A DNA stretch of 64,000 bases, taken from positions 460,546-524,545 of the forward strand of contig QCWE01000001.1 in assembly GCA_003149555.1 (NCBI GenBank), written 5' to 3'. Positions 29,782-39,726 of this stretch are shown piece after piece (the stretch's first letter is position 1; each line of letters starts with the position of its first letter). The notes beneath the pieces were generated by a model. That model worked only from the letters and a program-made list of their open reading frames with translations. It was not told where the DNA came from and did not search any database. This DNA is from Candidatus Aquiluna sp. XM-24bin5 (GTDB lineage Bacteria; Actinomycetota; Actinomycetia; Actinomycetales; Microbacteriaceae). The position numbers and the translations under genes are program-made.

Positions 29782-30663
29782 CTAGAAACCCAACTTGCCT
29801 AGCTGCTTGGGATCCTGTTGCCAATTGCTGGCGACCTTTACTTGAATTGCGAGATGGACCGGTTCTCCAAGGTGCTGCTCAATGGCCGCTCTTGCCTTCG
29901 AGCCGATCTCCTTTAGGTTTTTGCCACCCTTGCCAATAATGATTCCCTTTTGGCTGTCACGCTCAACCCAAACGCTAAGGAAGATCTTCTTTTTATCTTC
30001 CCGCAGGATTTCGTCCAAGGTCACAGCAAGCGAATGCGGTAGCTCCTCCTCAAGGCGCTCTAGCGCAGCCTCACGAACGAGCTCACAGATGATGTCCTCA
30101 TTCTCTTCCTCGGTCGACTGATCCTGCGGATAGAGCATGGGGCCCGCGGGCATCAAGCCGATCAATAGCCCAACAAGCAAATCGACCTGCTTACCGGTTA
30201 GGGCAGAGACGGGGACGATTTCTTCCCAGTCTGCAAGCTCCGATAGTTCAATCAGGTGCCTGGCAGTTTGATCTCTCCCGGCAGCATCGATTTTTGTGGC
30301 AATCGCAATCTTTTTTGCCTTTGGAAACTTTTGGATTTCCTCAACAATTCGCCTGTCACCCGGGCCGATTGCGTCCGTGACGGGAGAACAGAATGCAATG
30401 ACGTCAACCGAGCCGAGGGTCTCGTCAACCACTGCGTTCAGGCGCTGACCAAGGAGCGTTCGAGGCTTGTGAATTCCTGGGGTGTCCACTAGCACTAGCT
30501 GACCCTCTTGTGTTGTGTGGATGCCACGAATTGCTTTGCGGGTGGTTTGTGGCTTGGAGCTGGTGATCGCAACCTTTGACCCGACTATTGCATTTGTGAG
30601 AGTTGACTTTCCAACATTCGGCCGGCCGACGAAGGTAGCGAAGCCAGAGCGAAAATCACTCAT
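29782..30663 (-). CDS. era: GTPase Era
   Basis: Ras-like GTPase with a KH domain that binds the 3' end of 16S rRNA and helps assemble the small ribosomal subunit. The start is ATG at 30663 (MSDFRSGFATFVG), 293 residues; the seven extra codons upstream lie within the CorC gene end. G1 GRPNVGKST, G3 DTPGIHKP, G4 TKIDAAG and the KH-domain GKGGKNLKEIGSKAR near 245 are all present. Its start region overlaps the 3' end of the CorC-like gene by eight bases. Confidence 0.95.
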   Translation of the reverse strand: MSDFRSGFATFVGRPNVGKSTLTNAIVGSKVAITSSKPQTTRKAIRGIHTTQEGQLVLVDTPGIHKPRTLLGQRLNAVVDETLGSVDVIAFCSPVTDAIGPGDRRIVEEIQKFPKAKKIAIATKIDAAGRDQTARHLIELSELADWEEIVPVSALTGKQVDLLVGLLIGLMPAGPMLYPQDQSTEEENEDIICELVREAALERLEEELPHSLAVTLDEILREDKKKIFLSVWVERDSQKGIIIGKGGKNLKEIGSKARAAIEQHLGEPVHLAIQVKVASNWQQDPKQLGKLGF

Positions 30664-31729
30664 CGCCCGGCAGCTTTCGCACAATCACAGAGAGAATACG
30701 GCCCCTGCGAGCATCGACCCTCTCGGCGGTTAGCTCCAAGCCAGCTATCTCAACGACCTCTCCTCCCGAAGGCAGCTGACCGACTGCCTTTGTTAGCAAG
30801 CCCGCCACCGTGTCAACATCCTCATCCTCGATTTCGAGCTCACAGTGCTCGGAGATTTCATCGAGTGTCACCCTCGGGCTCACGCGGTAGCGGCTGTTTC
30901 CAAGGTCCTCGATGCCGCTTTCTTCTCTGTCGTACTCGTCACTGATCTCGCCAACAAGCTCCTCGATGAGGTCTTCAATTGAAACCAGCCCTGCAACTCC
31001 CCCGTACTCGTCAGCAACCATCGCTATCTGGGTCCTCGAGAGCTGCATCTCCCGGAGCAGCTCTGATACGACCTTGGTTTCAGGGACAAATACCGGCTTG
31101 CGACAGATCTCGGCGGCAGTCTTGGTCTCAAGGTGCTGAGGGTTTTGATGAATAACCTTTGTTACGTCCTTGAGGTAGAGAACGCCCACGACATCATCAA
31201 CGTCCTCGCCAATCACAGGCAATCTTGAGTAGCCGGTGCTGATGAACGCCGAAAGTGCCTTCTCTAGGGTCACATCGCTGTCGAGAACCTCGATGTCGAC
31301 TCGTGGAACCATGACCTCCCGGACGACTGTCTCGGAAAACTCTTCGACTGACTCCATTAGCTCCTGCTCGTAACTCTCAAGCTGCTCCGGAGTCTTGAGC
31401 CTCAGCGGCTTAACGAGATTCGCCCATGCGGAAACAAGCGAGTCGGCCTTTTGGGCCAAACGAGAAGCGAAGGCAAACCTGCCAATGCGGCGCCCCAGAA
31501 ACTGCTGAATCAACCAAATGAGGAACAGGGATCCAGCGAGGATCGCACTAAAGAGAGTGAGTGAATCCGAAATCGAAATCCAGAACGCGGCTAGGACGAC
31601 TAGCAGAAAAGCACGTGCAATTGAAAGAGCTCCAGCCCTCTCATCCTCCTCTATTTCAAGGTGAGTCTGAATCGCCGCGAGGAAAGTCAGCAAAACCAAA
31701 GCGCCAAGGCCCAAAGAGAGCTCAAGCAT
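30656..31729 (-). CDS. CorC/HlyC family protein with CBS domains and shortened membrane region
   Basis: Start set at the ATG at 31729 (MLELSLGLGALV), 357 residues; the longer frame begins inside ybeY. Three hydrophobic segments within the first 80 residues form a short membrane part, followed by a linker and the hallmark EFSETVVREVMVPR near 133. A CBS pair (SALSAFISTGYSRLPVIGED-type first repeat, then TQIAMVADEYGGVAG) and a C-terminal CorC_HlyC transporter-associated domain (about 270-355) complete it. Family members are linked to magnesium or cobalt homeostasis. The usual CNNM membrane domain is longer, so this one looks reduced. Confidence 0.86.
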   Translation of the reverse strand: MLELSLGLGALVLLTFLAAIQTHLEIEEDERAGALSIARAFLLVVLAAFWISISDSLTLFSAILAGSLFLIWLIQQFLGRRIGRFAFASRLAQKADSLVSAWANLVKPLRLKTPEQLESYEQELMESVEEFSETVVREVMVPRVDIEVLDSDVTLEKALSAFISTGYSRLPVIGEDVDDVVGVLYLKDVTKVIHQNPQHLETKTAAEICRKPVFVPETKVVSELLREMQLSRTQIAMVADEYGGVAGLVSIEDLIEELVGEISDEYDREESGIEDLGNSRYRVSPRVTLDEISEHCELEIEDEDVDTVAGLLTKAVGQLPSGGEVVEIAGLELTAERVDARRGRILSVIVRKLPGDE

Positions 31730-32183
31730 CTTTTTCTCTCTCGTAGAACGAGTCGAGGAGTTCTTTTTGAAGCGCGAACATTTCTTTCTCCTCCTCTGGC
31801 TCTGCGTGATCAAAACCGACAAGGTGGAGCATGCCGTGAGTAAGTAGCATGAGCATCTCGTTCATCTCTGGATGCCCCGCCACCTCCGCCTGTCGCCTTG
31901 CAACCTGCGGGCAGATGACAACATCTCCAAGCACGCCTTCGGCACTGAGCATCTCGTCGGAGCCCGGTCTGAGCTCATCCATGGGAAAACTAAGGACATC
32001 AGTCGGACCAGGCTCATCCATCCAGCGAATATGCAGGTCGGTCATTGGGGCTTCATCGACAAATATGATCCCGACATCGACCAAGGGGTGCAGTCTCAGT
32101 GATTCCCGGACGTGCTCAGCTAAGAGCTGGACACGTGTGAGGTCGACGGCAACCTCAGATTCGTTCGTGATTTCGATTGTCAC
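31722..32183 (-). CDS. ybeY: endoribonuclease/rRNA maturation factor YbeY
   Basis: Metal-dependent RNase involved in 16S rRNA 3' maturation and ribosome quality control. The 153-residue protein carries the zinc motif HGMLHLVGFDH (H-x3-H-x5-H) near 116-126 and the conserved DVLSFPMDE segment. GTG start overlapping the phoH stop (GTGA). The phoH-ybeY-corC-era order is conserved in many bacteria, consistent with a joint role in RNA metabolism. Confidence 0.95.
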   Translation of the reverse strand: MTIEITNESEVAVDLTRVQLLAEHVRESLRLHPLVDVGIIFVDEAPMTDLHIRWMDEPGPTDVLSFPMDELRPGSDEMLSAEGVLGDVVICPQVARRQAEVAGHPEMNEMLMLLTHGMLHLVGFDHAEPEEEKEMFALQKELLDSFYEREKDA

Positions 32184-33121
32184 TTGTTACCCGCGCGATC
32201 GTAGGCATCGACAATGCGCGTCACCAGCTCATGGCGAACCACATCCTTGCTCGAGAGCTTTGCAATGTGCAGGTCTGATACATCAGAAAGGATCGACGTG
32301 GCAACATCCAGGCCCGACTTGCCGGTGGGCAAATCAACCTGCGTGACATCGCCGGTCACAACCATCTTCGAGCCAAAGCCAAGCCTGGTCAGGAACATCT
32401 TCATCTGTTCAGCTGTGGTGTTCTGTGCCTCGTCAAGAATGATGAAACTGTCATTAAGCGTTCGCCCGCGCATGTATGCAAGCGGGGCAACTTCAATTAC
32501 TCCCGACTCCATGAGTTTGGCCGTTGCGTCCGGCTCGAGCATCTCCTGGAGTGCGTCAAAGAGTGGCCTTAGGTAGGGATCGATTTTCTCGCTGAGTGTC
32601 CCAGGGAGGTAGCCAAGTCGCTCACCGGCTTCAACAGCCGGTCTGGTCAAAATGATTCTGCTGACCTGTTTGCGATAGAGCGCTGAGACGGCCTTAGCCA
32701 CTGCCAAGTAGGTCTTTCCGGTTCCAGCGGGTCCGATGCCAAAGGTGATTGTGTGATCGTCTATTGCCTGCAGGTACTGCCTTTGGCCTAAAGTCTTTGC
32801 CCTCACGGTTTTGGCCGGCGTCTGAATAGAACCAGCACCCAAAACCTTTGAGGGGATCTGGTCAGACTCCAACATCCGAATGCTCTCTGTCACCATTTTC
32901 TTGTCAGGGCTCACACCCTGCTTGATTAGCTCAGCTAGCTCAAGTACGACCCGCTGACCAGTTTCGATTGCAGACTGGTCACCCTCAAGGGAGAAGTCGT
33001 GGCCACGGTTTTGCACCTTTAGGCCTGGAATCTCTTTTTCAAGCTGACGGATCAAGCTGTCTTCGCTACCCAAGAGGTCCAGTAGCGCAACTGGAGGTGC
33101 TTCAAAACTGAGTTTTGGCAC
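32180..33121 (-). CDS. PhoH family ATPase
   Basis: PhoH-like (YbeZ type) P-loop ATPase of 313 residues. An N-terminal KH-like region (about 1-95) precedes the ATPase with Walker A GPAGTGKTYLAVAKAV near 132 and Walker B FIILDEAQNTT near 223. Relatives bind RNA and partner YbeY. GTG start overlapping the HIT-family stop by one base (TAGTG), then a four-base overlap with ybeY. Confidence 0.94.
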   Translation of the reverse strand: MPKLSFEAPPVALLDLLGSEDSLIRQLEKEIPGLKVQNRGHDFSLEGDQSAIETGQRVVLELAELIKQGVSPDKKMVTESIRMLESDQIPSKVLGAGSIQTPAKTVRAKTLGQRQYLQAIDDHTITFGIGPAGTGKTYLAVAKAVSALYRKQVSRIILTRPAVEAGERLGYLPGTLSEKIDPYLRPLFDALQEMLEPDATAKLMESGVIEVAPLAYMRGRTLNDSFIILDEAQNTTAEQMKMFLTRLGFGSKMVVTGDVTQVDLPTGKSGLDVATSILSDVSDLHIAKLSSKDVVRHELVTRIVDAYDRAGNK

Positions 33122-33435
33122 TAAACCGCCCGTCCCGATAAAACATGAGCGTGGGTGTGGAAGACGGTTTGACCCTCGAGTTCTCCGCTGTTGAACTGTA
33201 GGCGAAATTGCCCGTCGGTAAACTTCGCCGCAACCTCACGAATCAAGGAATGTAGTCCAGTCAGAACAGCCGAATCTGTGATCTGTGCGATGTTTGCAGA
33301 GTGCTCGCGCGGCACTACCAAAATGTGCGTCTTCGCCAATGGCTTGATGTCGCGAAATGCAACGGCATGGTCATTTTCGGCGATGATTTCCGTGCCGAAT
33401 TCCCCAGCGACAATTTTGCAAAAGATGCAGTCCAA
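33121..33435 (-). CDS. HIT domain protein (HINT-like nucleotide hydrolase)
   Basis: A 104-residue histidine-triad protein. The active site HTHAHVLSG gives His93, His95 and His97, and the N-terminal CIFCKIVAGE carries the Cys pair usual in HINT proteins. HINT enzymes hydrolyse adenosine phosphoramidates. At 104 residues it is slightly shorter than the usual 110-115 because the C-terminus ends shortly after the triad (LSGRAV). It lies between rsmE and phoH, a common actinobacterial location. Confidence 0.93.
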   Translation of the reverse strand: MDCIFCKIVAGEFGTEIIAENDHAVAFRDIKPLAKTHILVVPREHSANIAQITDSAVLTGLHSLIREVAAKFTDGQFRLQFNSGELEGQTVFHTHAHVLSGRAV

Positions 33436-33464
33436 CTAGACCTCCAATTTCATACTACGCAACT

Positions 33465-34157
33465 TCACCAAAGCCCGCGCATAGTCTTCAGAGCCGCAAT
33501 CGCAGCCGGTCCAGCGGTACTGGTGCGCATGACCGCGTCACCCAGGCGATAGGAGACGAACCCAGCTCGCTTTAGCTGATCAATTTCAGAGTCAGAAATG
33601 CCGCCCTCTGGGCCCACGACAATCGAATAGGACGCAAACTCTCTGTCTAGCTCTGCCAACGACAACTCTGCGGTTGGATCCAAGATAATTCCGTGACCTA
33701 ATGGTCTGAGTGCCGCTGTCGATAAAGGTCCCGAGATTTCAGGAAGAAAAGCCTGCCGGCTCTGCTTCATTGCACCAATTGCGATCTGCTGCCAACGCTC
33801 CCGGTTCTTGTCCTCTTTTCCAGTCCATCTGGAGACCGAGTGTTCTGCCTGCCACGCAACTACGGATGTGCAGCCGAGTTCAACAGAGGCCTGGAGAGCT
33901 AGCTCGTCGCGGTCACCCTTGGCAATGCCCTGAATCAATTGAATCTGGAGTGTTTCGGGAGCTTTGTGCTCTAAGGATTGAACCCGCACCTCGCCAGTGC
34001 CAGGATTTGCGGCCTCACAGAGAAATACGCCTCCCCGGCCGTCAGTCACGACAAGCCCTTCTCCTTCGCGAATGCGAAGCGACTTGAAGTGTTGAACCTC
34101 GTCCACTCGAACCTTGCTGGATTCGGCTGAGAAGGTCGGGTCATAGAACCAGTGCAC
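33465..34157 (-). CDS. rsmE: 16S rRNA (uracil(1498)-N(3))-methyltransferase
   Basis: SPOUT-fold methyltransferase for U1498 of 16S rRNA, 230 residues. The N-terminal PUA-like domain (FKSLRIREGEGLVVTDGRGG near 25-44) and the C-terminal knot with VVGPEGGISDSEIDQLKRAG near 178 and YRLGDAVMRTSTAG near 202 are typical. GTG start in a TAGTG overlap with the dnaJ stop. Downstream of hrcA-dnaJ, so it may respond to heat shock with them. Confidence 0.94.
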   Translation of the reverse strand: MHWFYDPTFSAESSKVRVDEVQHFKSLRIREGEGLVVTDGRGGVFLCEAANPGTGEVRVQSLEHKAPETLQIQLIQGIAKGDRDELALQASVELGCTSVVAWQAEHSVSRWTGKEDKNRERWQQIAIGAMKQSRQAFLPEISGPLSTAALRPLGHGIILDPTAELSLAELDREFASYSIVVGPEGGISDSEIDQLKRAGFVSYRLGDAVMRTSTAGPAAIAALKTMRGLW

Positions 34158-35206
34158 TAAAAGCGGCCCTTTGCTCGCCGGCTGCCAAGTCTTGGGCCGT
34201 CTCCTTTGTGGAGTTCTCGCAATTTCTTAAAGATGTCTTTCGACTTGGAATCCAGCCTGGAGGGTGTCAGGACGTTTACCTGGAGATGGAGATCTCCTCG
34301 ACCTCTCCCCCTGAGTCTCGTGGCACCAAGACCTTTGAGAGTCACAACATCGCCGTGCTGGGCACCTGCCTTCACCTCGACCTTGCTTGGTCCGTCAAAT
34401 GTCTCGACCTCTGTTGTGAAGCCGAGCGCCGCGTCAGCAACCGGCACTTCAAGAATCCCAACTAGGTCATCGCCGTCTCTGGCAAACACCGGGTGCGGCC
34501 TGACCGAAACCTCGAGATAGATGTCCCCTGCTGACCCGCCTGCAAATCCAACCTCACCTTGGCCTGGAAGATGAAGACGCAATCCATCGCTCACACCCGC
34601 AGGTATCTCAACGTCCAGGTCGCGCTTTGCCCTGATTCGCCCCTGCCCGCGACAATCGGGGCAAGGCGAAGGAACAACCTCGCCAGCGCCTCGACATACG
34701 TTGCAAGGTGCGGTGGTTACCATCATCCCCATGAACGACTGAACCTGCCTTTGAATCTGGCCACTACCGCCACAGATATCACAGGTCTTCACGCTGGTCC
34801 CTGGCTTAGCCCCGCTCTGCGAACAAGTGTCGCAGCCAATGGCGGTATCTATGGTGAGAGTCTTGTTAGCCCCAAAAATCGACTCGTCTAAATCCAGATC
34901 CATGCGCAGAAGGGCATCTTGACCTCTCTCGGAGCGAGATCTTCTTCCCCGCTGCGGTGCACCAAAGAAACTGTCGAAGATGTCGCCGAGACCAAACCCC
35001 TGCTCACCGCCACGGTCATATTGAGCTCTGGCATTAGGGTCTGAAAGGACTTCATAGGCGTGGGTCACGAGCTTAAATCGCTCCTGGGCGTCCTCTGCTG
35101 GATTGATGTCAGGGTGGAGTTCGCGCGCGAGCTTGCGATAGGCCTTCTTGATTTCCTCCGAAGACGCGTCCGGAGATACTCCAAGGACCTGATAGTGGTC
35201 ACTCAA
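34157..35206 (-). CDS. dnaJ: molecular chaperone DnaJ
   Basis: Hsp40 co-chaperone for DnaK, 349 residues. J domain ([13 protein letters not shown] to about 70) with HPD in [12 protein letters not shown], a Gly-rich linker, then four zinc-binding CxxCxGxG-type repeats: [24 protein letters not shown] and CPDCRGQG, between about 125 and 185. The C-terminal substrate domains follow. It overlaps the hrcA stop by four bases. This is the hrcA-linked DnaJ (DnaJ2 type) and falls under CIRCE control. Confidence 0.95.
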   Translation of the reverse strand: MSDHYQVLGVSPDASSEEIKKAYRKLARELHPDINPAEDAQERFKLVTHAYEVLSDPNARAQYDRGGEQGFGLGDIFDSFFGAPQRGRRSRSERGQDALLRMDLDLDESIFGANKTLTIDTAIGCDTCSQSGAKPGTSVKTCDICGGSGQIQRQVQSFMGMMVTTAPCNVCRGAGEVVPSPCPDCRGQGRIRAKRDLDVEIPAGVSDGLRLHLPGQGEVGFAGGSAGDIYLEVSVRPHPVFARDGDDLVGILEVPVADAALGFTTEVETFDGPSKVEVKAGAQHGDVVTLKGLGATRLRGRGRGDLHLQVNVLTPSRLDSKSKDIFKKLRELHKGDGPRLGSRRAKGRF

Positions 35207-36228
35207 GAATTACCCTCCAGAAGCTTCGTCAGATACCTTGCAACCGCTCTTACCGAGGCAATGTTCCCCGAGTAGTCCATGCGCGTTGGACCCAAAACCC
35301 CAAGCTTCGCAACCTCGGTTCCGCTCTTTTCGTAACCACTTACGACGAGAGAGGTGTGGGTGAGGTCAGCAAGTCCCAGCTCTGAACCAATCCGGAGCCC
35401 AACACCAAACTGGTCGGCATGAAGCTCATCAAGAAGCTTTAGCAGTACTACCTGCTCCTCAATCGCCTCGAGGACTTTCGAGAGCTCGCCAGAAAAATCC
35501 TGGTCCTGCTTTACCAAATTCGCAGCGCCAGAGACGACCAGCTTCTCCTGGCGGTTGGCCTCGACAAGTGAAATCAAGGAATCGAGAATCTTGCTAACAG
35601 TGCCCCTTCGCTCAGGAGAAAACTCCTCGGCGAGGTTCCTTAGCTTCTCCTCAACACCGGCAAGCTGGCCTCCGGCAAGCATGCCATTTAGCCTGCCTCT
35701 GAGCTGATGAATCAGCTCCTCGTCAATCGCATCGTTGCTTTCAATTTGAAGCTGCTGAATCCTTCCGGAATCCACGATGAGCATCAGCAGTACTCGCTTT
35801 TCACTAAGAGGGATGAGCTCGATGTGCTGGACTGCTGACCTGCCAAGTGAGGGGTATTGAACCAGGGCAAGTGCATTGGTTAGCTGAGACAGGCTCCGTG
35901 CGGTGCGCTCCACAACCTCATCAAGATCATTTGCCTCGTCCAGGAAACTCTCAATTGCGTTGCGCTCTGGCGAAGACAGCGGCTTGATTTCCCCGAGGTG
36001 ATCAACAAAGAGCCTGTACCCCTTTTCCGTCGGGATTCTGCCAGAGGAGGTGTGAAGGCCGGTGATCAATTCTTCTTCTTCCAGAAGGGCCATGTCGTTT
36101 CTCACGGTTGCCGCTGAGACGCCAAGTGGATGACGATCTAGAAGCGACTTAGAGCCAACGGGCTGGTTAGACGAAATGAAGTCCTGGACAATCGCCCTTA
36201 GGACATCAAGAGATCTCTCTGGAATCAT
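35203..36228 (-). CDS. hrcA: heat-inducible transcriptional repressor HrcA
   Basis: Repressor of class I heat-shock genes that binds CIRCE. Residues 1-75 form a winged helix ([20 protein letters not shown]); the rest is the GAF-like dimerisation domain ending near [23 protein letters not shown] at 36228 is chosen because AGGTGAG lies seven bases upstream, within the CIRCE spacer; GTG at 36234 is the alternative. 341 residues. CIRCE overlaps the ribosome-binding site, implying autoregulation of hrcA-dnaJ. Confidence 0.95.
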   Translation of the reverse strand: MIPERSLDVLRAIVQDFISSNQPVGSKSLLDRHPLGVSAATVRNDMALLEEEELITGLHTSSGRIPTEKGYRLFVDHLGEIKPLSSPERNAIESFLDEANDLDEVVERTARSLSQLTNALALVQYPSLGRSAVQHIELIPLSEKRVLLMLIVDSGRIQQLQIESNDAIDEELIHQLRGRLNGMLAGGQLAGVEEKLRNLAEEFSPERRGTVSKILDSLISLVEANRQEKLVVSGAANLVKQDQDFSGELSKVLEAIEEQVVLLKLLDELHADQFGVGLRIGSELGLADLTHTSLVVSGYEKSGTEVAKLGVLGPTRMDYSGNIASVRAVARYLTKLLEGNS

Positions 36229-36254
36229 TGGCACTCACCTAACCTGAGTGCCAA
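36228..36254 (-). promoter_or_regulatory. CIRCE operator of hrcA-dnaJ
   Basis: TTGGCACTC, nine bases, GAGTGCCAA: a perfect 9-9-9 inverted repeat that differs from the classical CIRCE (TTAGCACTC-n9-GAGTGCTAA) at one symmetrical position per arm. TAGAAT lies directly upstream on the minus strand as a likely -10. The hrcA ribosome-binding site is inside the spacer and the ATG overlaps the last base of the distal arm, so HrcA binding blocks transcription and the RNA hairpin could also affect translation. Confidence 0.93.
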
Positions 36255-36271
36255 TTCTAAACATTCATCAG

Positions 36272-37459
36272 TCAATGGCTGAGAAATTTCAGCACCAGCC
36301 CATCAACTATGAGCCGTCCCTTGGCCGATGCCCGCAATCGATCGCCTTCAATTAGCTCCAGGTTACCTCTTGCCAGTTCATCCGCCACCAGTTCCGCGGG
36401 CACCTGTAGTTCGGTAAACGTTGTTCTCGCAACACCCCACTTTGTCCGCAGCATAAGGAGCAGGGTCTCCTCTAGTACTTGCCTCCTAGACAAGCGCTCC
36501 AAGCCAGCAGCCGGGGAGCCCTCCACAAGGTGCTTTTGATAGGTCGTTGGGTGTTTGTGGTTCCAAAAGCGATTGCCATCAATGTGAGAATGCGCGCCCG
36601 GTCCGTACCCCCACCAATTCTGCGACTGCCAATAGGCGCTGTTGTGACGCGAGGGCTCACCCCAGTTTGAGACCTCGTACCACTCAAGACCCGCCCCACC
36701 TATGAGCTGCGTTGCAATCTCGTACAGGTGAGCATTTAGATCCTCATTGGTTTCGCTTAGCTCCCCAGCAGCTATCTGGCGAGCAAGCTTCGTACCCGGC
36801 TCAATAATCAACGAATACGCCGAGATGTGGTCAGTCTCAAGCGCAAGTGCCTCACTGAGTGTCTCGGTCCAAGACTCGACGGTTTCACCAGGTGCCCCGT
36901 AGATCAAATCGACGCTGACGGCCAGGCCAACGTCCTTGGCCGCTTGAACGAGGGACGCCACTCGCTCTGGATTGTGCTGCCTGTCGAGAGTTGCTAGCAC
37001 GGCCTTGTCAAAGCTTTGGACACCCATGGACAAGCGATTTATACCGGCCTGCGAAATTTCCTCTAAATACCGCTCCGAAGTGGATTCGGGATTTGCCTCC
37101 AGCGTCAATTCGCAGTTCTCTGCTAGCCCGAAGGTGTCACTCAATTCACCCACGATTTGCTGGATCTGTTCCGCTGAGAAGAGCGATGGCGTTCCACCAC
37201 CGATAAATACGGACGAGAGTTTCGGCATCTCACCAAGAACGGCATGGGAAAAGGCGATTTCCCTAATTAGTTGCTCATGAAAAGAGGACTGACTAACACC
37301 ACCTAACTCCTTGGCCGTGTAGGTATTGAAGTCGCAATAACCGCAACGAACCTCGCAGAACGGAACATGCACGTAGGCATGAAAGCTGCGCGGTGAAGAA
37401 TCTCTCTCCAGCCAGTTATCTTTGGGCCAGGGGGCTCCTACAGGCAGAGCGCTTGGCAC
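36272..37459 (-). CDS. hemW: radical SAM protein HemW (heme chaperone-like)
   Basis: Resembles coproporphyrinogen dehydrogenase HemN but belongs to the HemW group, which binds heme and aids its insertion. The radical-SAM cluster motif is CEVRCGYC (Cys35, Cys39, Cys42); FIGGGTPSLFSAEQI near 86, ANPES, GVQSFD and the HPTTYQKHLVEGSPAAG C-terminal region follow. The 395-residue length fits HemW. GTG start immediately after the lepA stop (TAGGTG), so coupled. lepA-hemW-hrcA is a conserved order. Confidence 0.92.
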   Translation of the reverse strand: MPSALPVGAPWPKDNWLERDSSPRSFHAYVHVPFCEVRCGYCDFNTYTAKELGGVSQSSFHEQLIREIAFSHAVLGEMPKLSSVFIGGGTPSLFSAEQIQQIVGELSDTFGLAENCELTLEANPESTSERYLEEISQAGINRLSMGVQSFDKAVLATLDRQHNPERVASLVQAAKDVGLAVSVDLIYGAPGETVESWTETLSEALALETDHISAYSLIIEPGTKLARQIAAGELSETNEDLNAHLYEIATQLIGGAGLEWYEVSNWGEPSRHNSAYWQSQNWWGYGPGAHSHIDGNRFWNHKHPTTYQKHLVEGSPAAGLERLSRRQVLEETLLLMLRTKWGVARTTFTELQVPAELVADELARGNLELIEGDRLRASAKGRLIVDGLVLKFLSH

Positions 37460-39310
37460 CTATTTCTTCGCCGCCTTGGAATCGTCAGAGCTGAGAGCCG
37501 CAATGAAAGCTTCCTGTGGCACTTCGACTCTGCCGACCATCTTCATGCGCTTCTTGCCCTCTTTTTGTTTCTCCAGGAGCTTGCGCTTTCGTGTGATGTC
37601 ACCGCCATAGCACTTAGCCAAGACGTCTTTACGGATTGCCCTGATGGTCTCTCTCGCGATAACCCTCGCACCAACTGCCGCCTGAATCGGAACCTCAAAC
37701 TGCTGCCTCGGGATCAGCTCCCGCAACTTGCCAGCAATCCTGACACCGTGGGCGTAAGCCTTGTCCTTGTGAACTATTGCCGAAAAGGCGTCAACCTTCT
37801 CTCCTTGTAGGAGCAGGTCTACCCTCACAAGATCTCCGACATTGAACCCGTCGTCCTCGTAATCAAGGGAGGCGTAGCCCTGGGTCTTACTCTTTAGCTG
37901 ATCAAAGAAATCAAAGACGATTTCTGCCAAAGGCAAGCGGTAACGAATCTGCACTCGATCTTCGCCCAGATATTGCATGTCCATCATGGTTCCGCGCTTG
38001 GTCTGGCATAACTCCATGATCGTTCCCACGTAGTCCTTTGGGGCCAAAATGGTTGCCTTCACCATCGGCTCCTCCACCTCCGCGATCTTGCCGTCGGGAT
38101 ACTCAGATGGATTGGTTACGACGAGCTCTGTGCCATCGTCTTTGCGCACGTGATAAACCACAGACGGGCTTGTAGCGATGAGGGCAAGACCAAACTCTCT
38201 CTCGAGTCTCTCGGTGATGATCTCGAGATGTAGAAGGCCTAGGAAACCGCACCTAAAGCCGAATCCAAGAGCTGCAGAGGTCTCTGGTTCGTAGACCAGG
38301 GAAGCATCGCTGAGTCTCAGCTTGTCCAGCGCCTCTCTTAGATCTGGGTAGTCGCTGCCGTCAATTGGATAGATGCCCGAGAAGACCATGGGCTTCGGCT
38401 CTGCATAGCCCTTCAGCGGTGAGGCCGCAGGCTTCGTCTTGGTGGTTACAGTGTCACCCACCTTTGATTGACGCACGTCTTTTACGCCGGTGATCAGGTA
38501 GCCAACCTCCCCCACACCTAGACCCTTGGTCGCCCTGGGTTCAGGAGAAATAACGCCAATCTCCAAAAGCTCATGAACAGCCTTGGTAGACATCATTTGG
38601 ATGCTTTCTCTCGGCTTGAGCGAACCGTCGATCATCCTCACATAGGTAACGACGCCGCGATACGAGTCGTACACCGAGTCGAAAATCATGGCTCTCGCGG
38701 GAGCATCAGTGTCACCCTTTGGCGGGGGAACCCGCTTGACGATTAGGTCCATCAGCTCGGAAACTCCGGCTCCCGTCTTCCCTGAAACCCGCAAGCAGTC
38801 ATCAGGGTCTCCCCCGATCAAATTCGCAAGCTCCTCGGCAAACTTTTCGGGTTGCGCAGCTGGCAAATCAATCTTGTTCAAAACAGGAATGATCTCTAGG
38901 TCATTTTCCAAGGCTAGGTAGAGATTGGCTAGCGTCTGAGCCTCGATGCCTTGTGCAGCGTCGACGAGCAGAACAGCTCCCTCACAAGCTGCCAGGGACC
39001 TTGACACTTCGTAGGTGAAATCCACGTGTCCGGGTGTATCAATCATGTTAAGCGCGTAGGCCTGGCCATCCGCCTCCCAAGGAAGCCTCACAGCCTGACT
39101 CTTGATAGTGATTCCCCGCTCACGCTCAATGTCCATCCGGTCTAGGTACTGTGCGCGCATCTCACGCTCGGACACGATCCCAGTGAGTTGTAGCATGCGA
39201 TCGGCAAGGGTGGACTTGCCGTGGTCGATGTGGGCAATGATGCAAAAATTCCTGATGAGCTCAGCTGGCGTCTGACTCGGCTCTAGAGCCTTGGGTGCGC
39301 TGGGCGACAA
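37460..39310 (-). CDS. lepA: translation elongation factor 4
   Basis: Ribosome-associated GTPase (EF4) that can back-translocate or aid subunit biogenesis, 616 residues. G1 [14 protein letters not shown] near 26, G2/G3 [10 protein letters not shown] and [12 protein letters not shown], and G4 NKIDLPAA are intact; the LepA-specific C-terminal domain ends near [23 protein letters not shown] start with GAGG five bases upstream. It is divergent from rpsT. Confidence 0.96.
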   Translation of the reverse strand: MSPSAPKALEPSQTPAELIRNFCIIAHIDHGKSTLADRMLQLTGIVSEREMRAQYLDRMDIERERGITIKSQAVRLPWEADGQAYALNMIDTPGHVDFTYEVSRSLAACEGAVLLVDAAQGIEAQTLANLYLALENDLEIIPVLNKIDLPAAQPEKFAEELANLIGGDPDDCLRVSGKTGAGVSELMDLIVKRVPPPKGDTDAPARAMIFDSVYDSYRGVVTYVRMIDGSLKPRESIQMMSTKAVHELLEIGVISPEPRATKGLGVGEVGYLITGVKDVRQSKVGDTVTTKTKPAASPLKGYAEPKPMVFSGIYPIDGSDYPDLREALDKLRLSDASLVYEPETSAALGFGFRCGFLGLLHLEIITERLEREFGLALIATSPSVVYHVRKDDGTELVVTNPSEYPDGKIAEVEEPMVKATILAPKDYVGTIMELCQTKRGTMMDMQYLGEDRVQIRYRLPLAEIVFDFFDQLKSKTQGYASLDYEDDGFNVGDLVRVDLLLQGEKVDAFSAIVHKDKAYAHGVRIAGKLRELIPRQQFEVPIQAAVGARVIARETIRAIRKDVLAKCYGGDITRKRKLLEKQKEGKKRMKMVGRVEVPQEAFIAALSSDDSKAAKK

Positions 39311-39360
39311 ACTAACCTCATTTAGGGAAAAGCAACGGAGGCTCCAATTCTCTCAGATGC

Positions 39361-39389
39361 TTGCCCAGAAATAATCCCCCTGATAGAGT
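39361..39389 (+). promoter_or_regulatory. sigma70-type promoter for rpsT
   Basis: TTGCCC (39361-39366), a 17-base spacer and TAGAGT (39384-39389) lie in the 138-base region between divergent lepA and rpsT. The predicted leader is about 53 nt. Rest of the region: T/A-rich tracts near 39417-39436 and no clear hairpin. Confidence 0.5.
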
Positions 39390-39448
39390 TTTAGCTTGTT
39401 CTGGGGTTTCTCCTAAGAAAAAAGATTTTTCATTTTAGAAAGTGAAAC

Positions 39449-39709
39449 ATGGCCAACATTAAGTCCAAAATCAAGCGGATTGGAACCAACCGCAAGGCGG
39501 AAGAGCGCAACAAGGCTGTCCGCACCGAGCTGAAGAGCGCAGTCCGCGCCGCTCGCGAGGCAGCAGCATCAGGCGACAAGAAGGCCGCCGAAGCCGCTCT
39601 GCAGAATGCAACTCGCAAGCTGGATAAGGCTGTTAGCAAAGGCGTAGTCCACAAGAACCAGGCTGCCAATCGCAAGAGTGCAATCGCGAAGAAAGTCGCA
39701 AGCCTCTAA
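39449..39709 (+). CDS. rpsT: 30S ribosomal protein S20
   Basis: Small basic protein (86 residues) of the 30S body. The start [20 protein letters not shown] and the all-helical Lys/Arg/Ala-rich composition match S20 well, and the C-terminal [14 protein letters not shown] is typical. ATG with only a weak upstream AAAGTGAAAC site. It is a single-gene unit with its own promoter and terminator, which is common for rpsT. holA lies tail to tail with it. Confidence 0.95.
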   Translation: MANIKSKIKRIGTNRKAEERNKAVRTELKSAVRAAREAAASGDKKAAEAALQNATRKLDKAVSKGVVHKNQAANRKSAIAKKVASL

Positions 39710-39726
39710 GTTTTTAGATCTAACTA

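Noticed and set aside
39311..39360. Possible lepA promoter (TTGGAG, 17 bases, TAAATG on the minus strand)
   Set aside because: The -10 lacks the final T of the TAnnnT consensus and would start only a few bases before the TTG; not strong enough to list.
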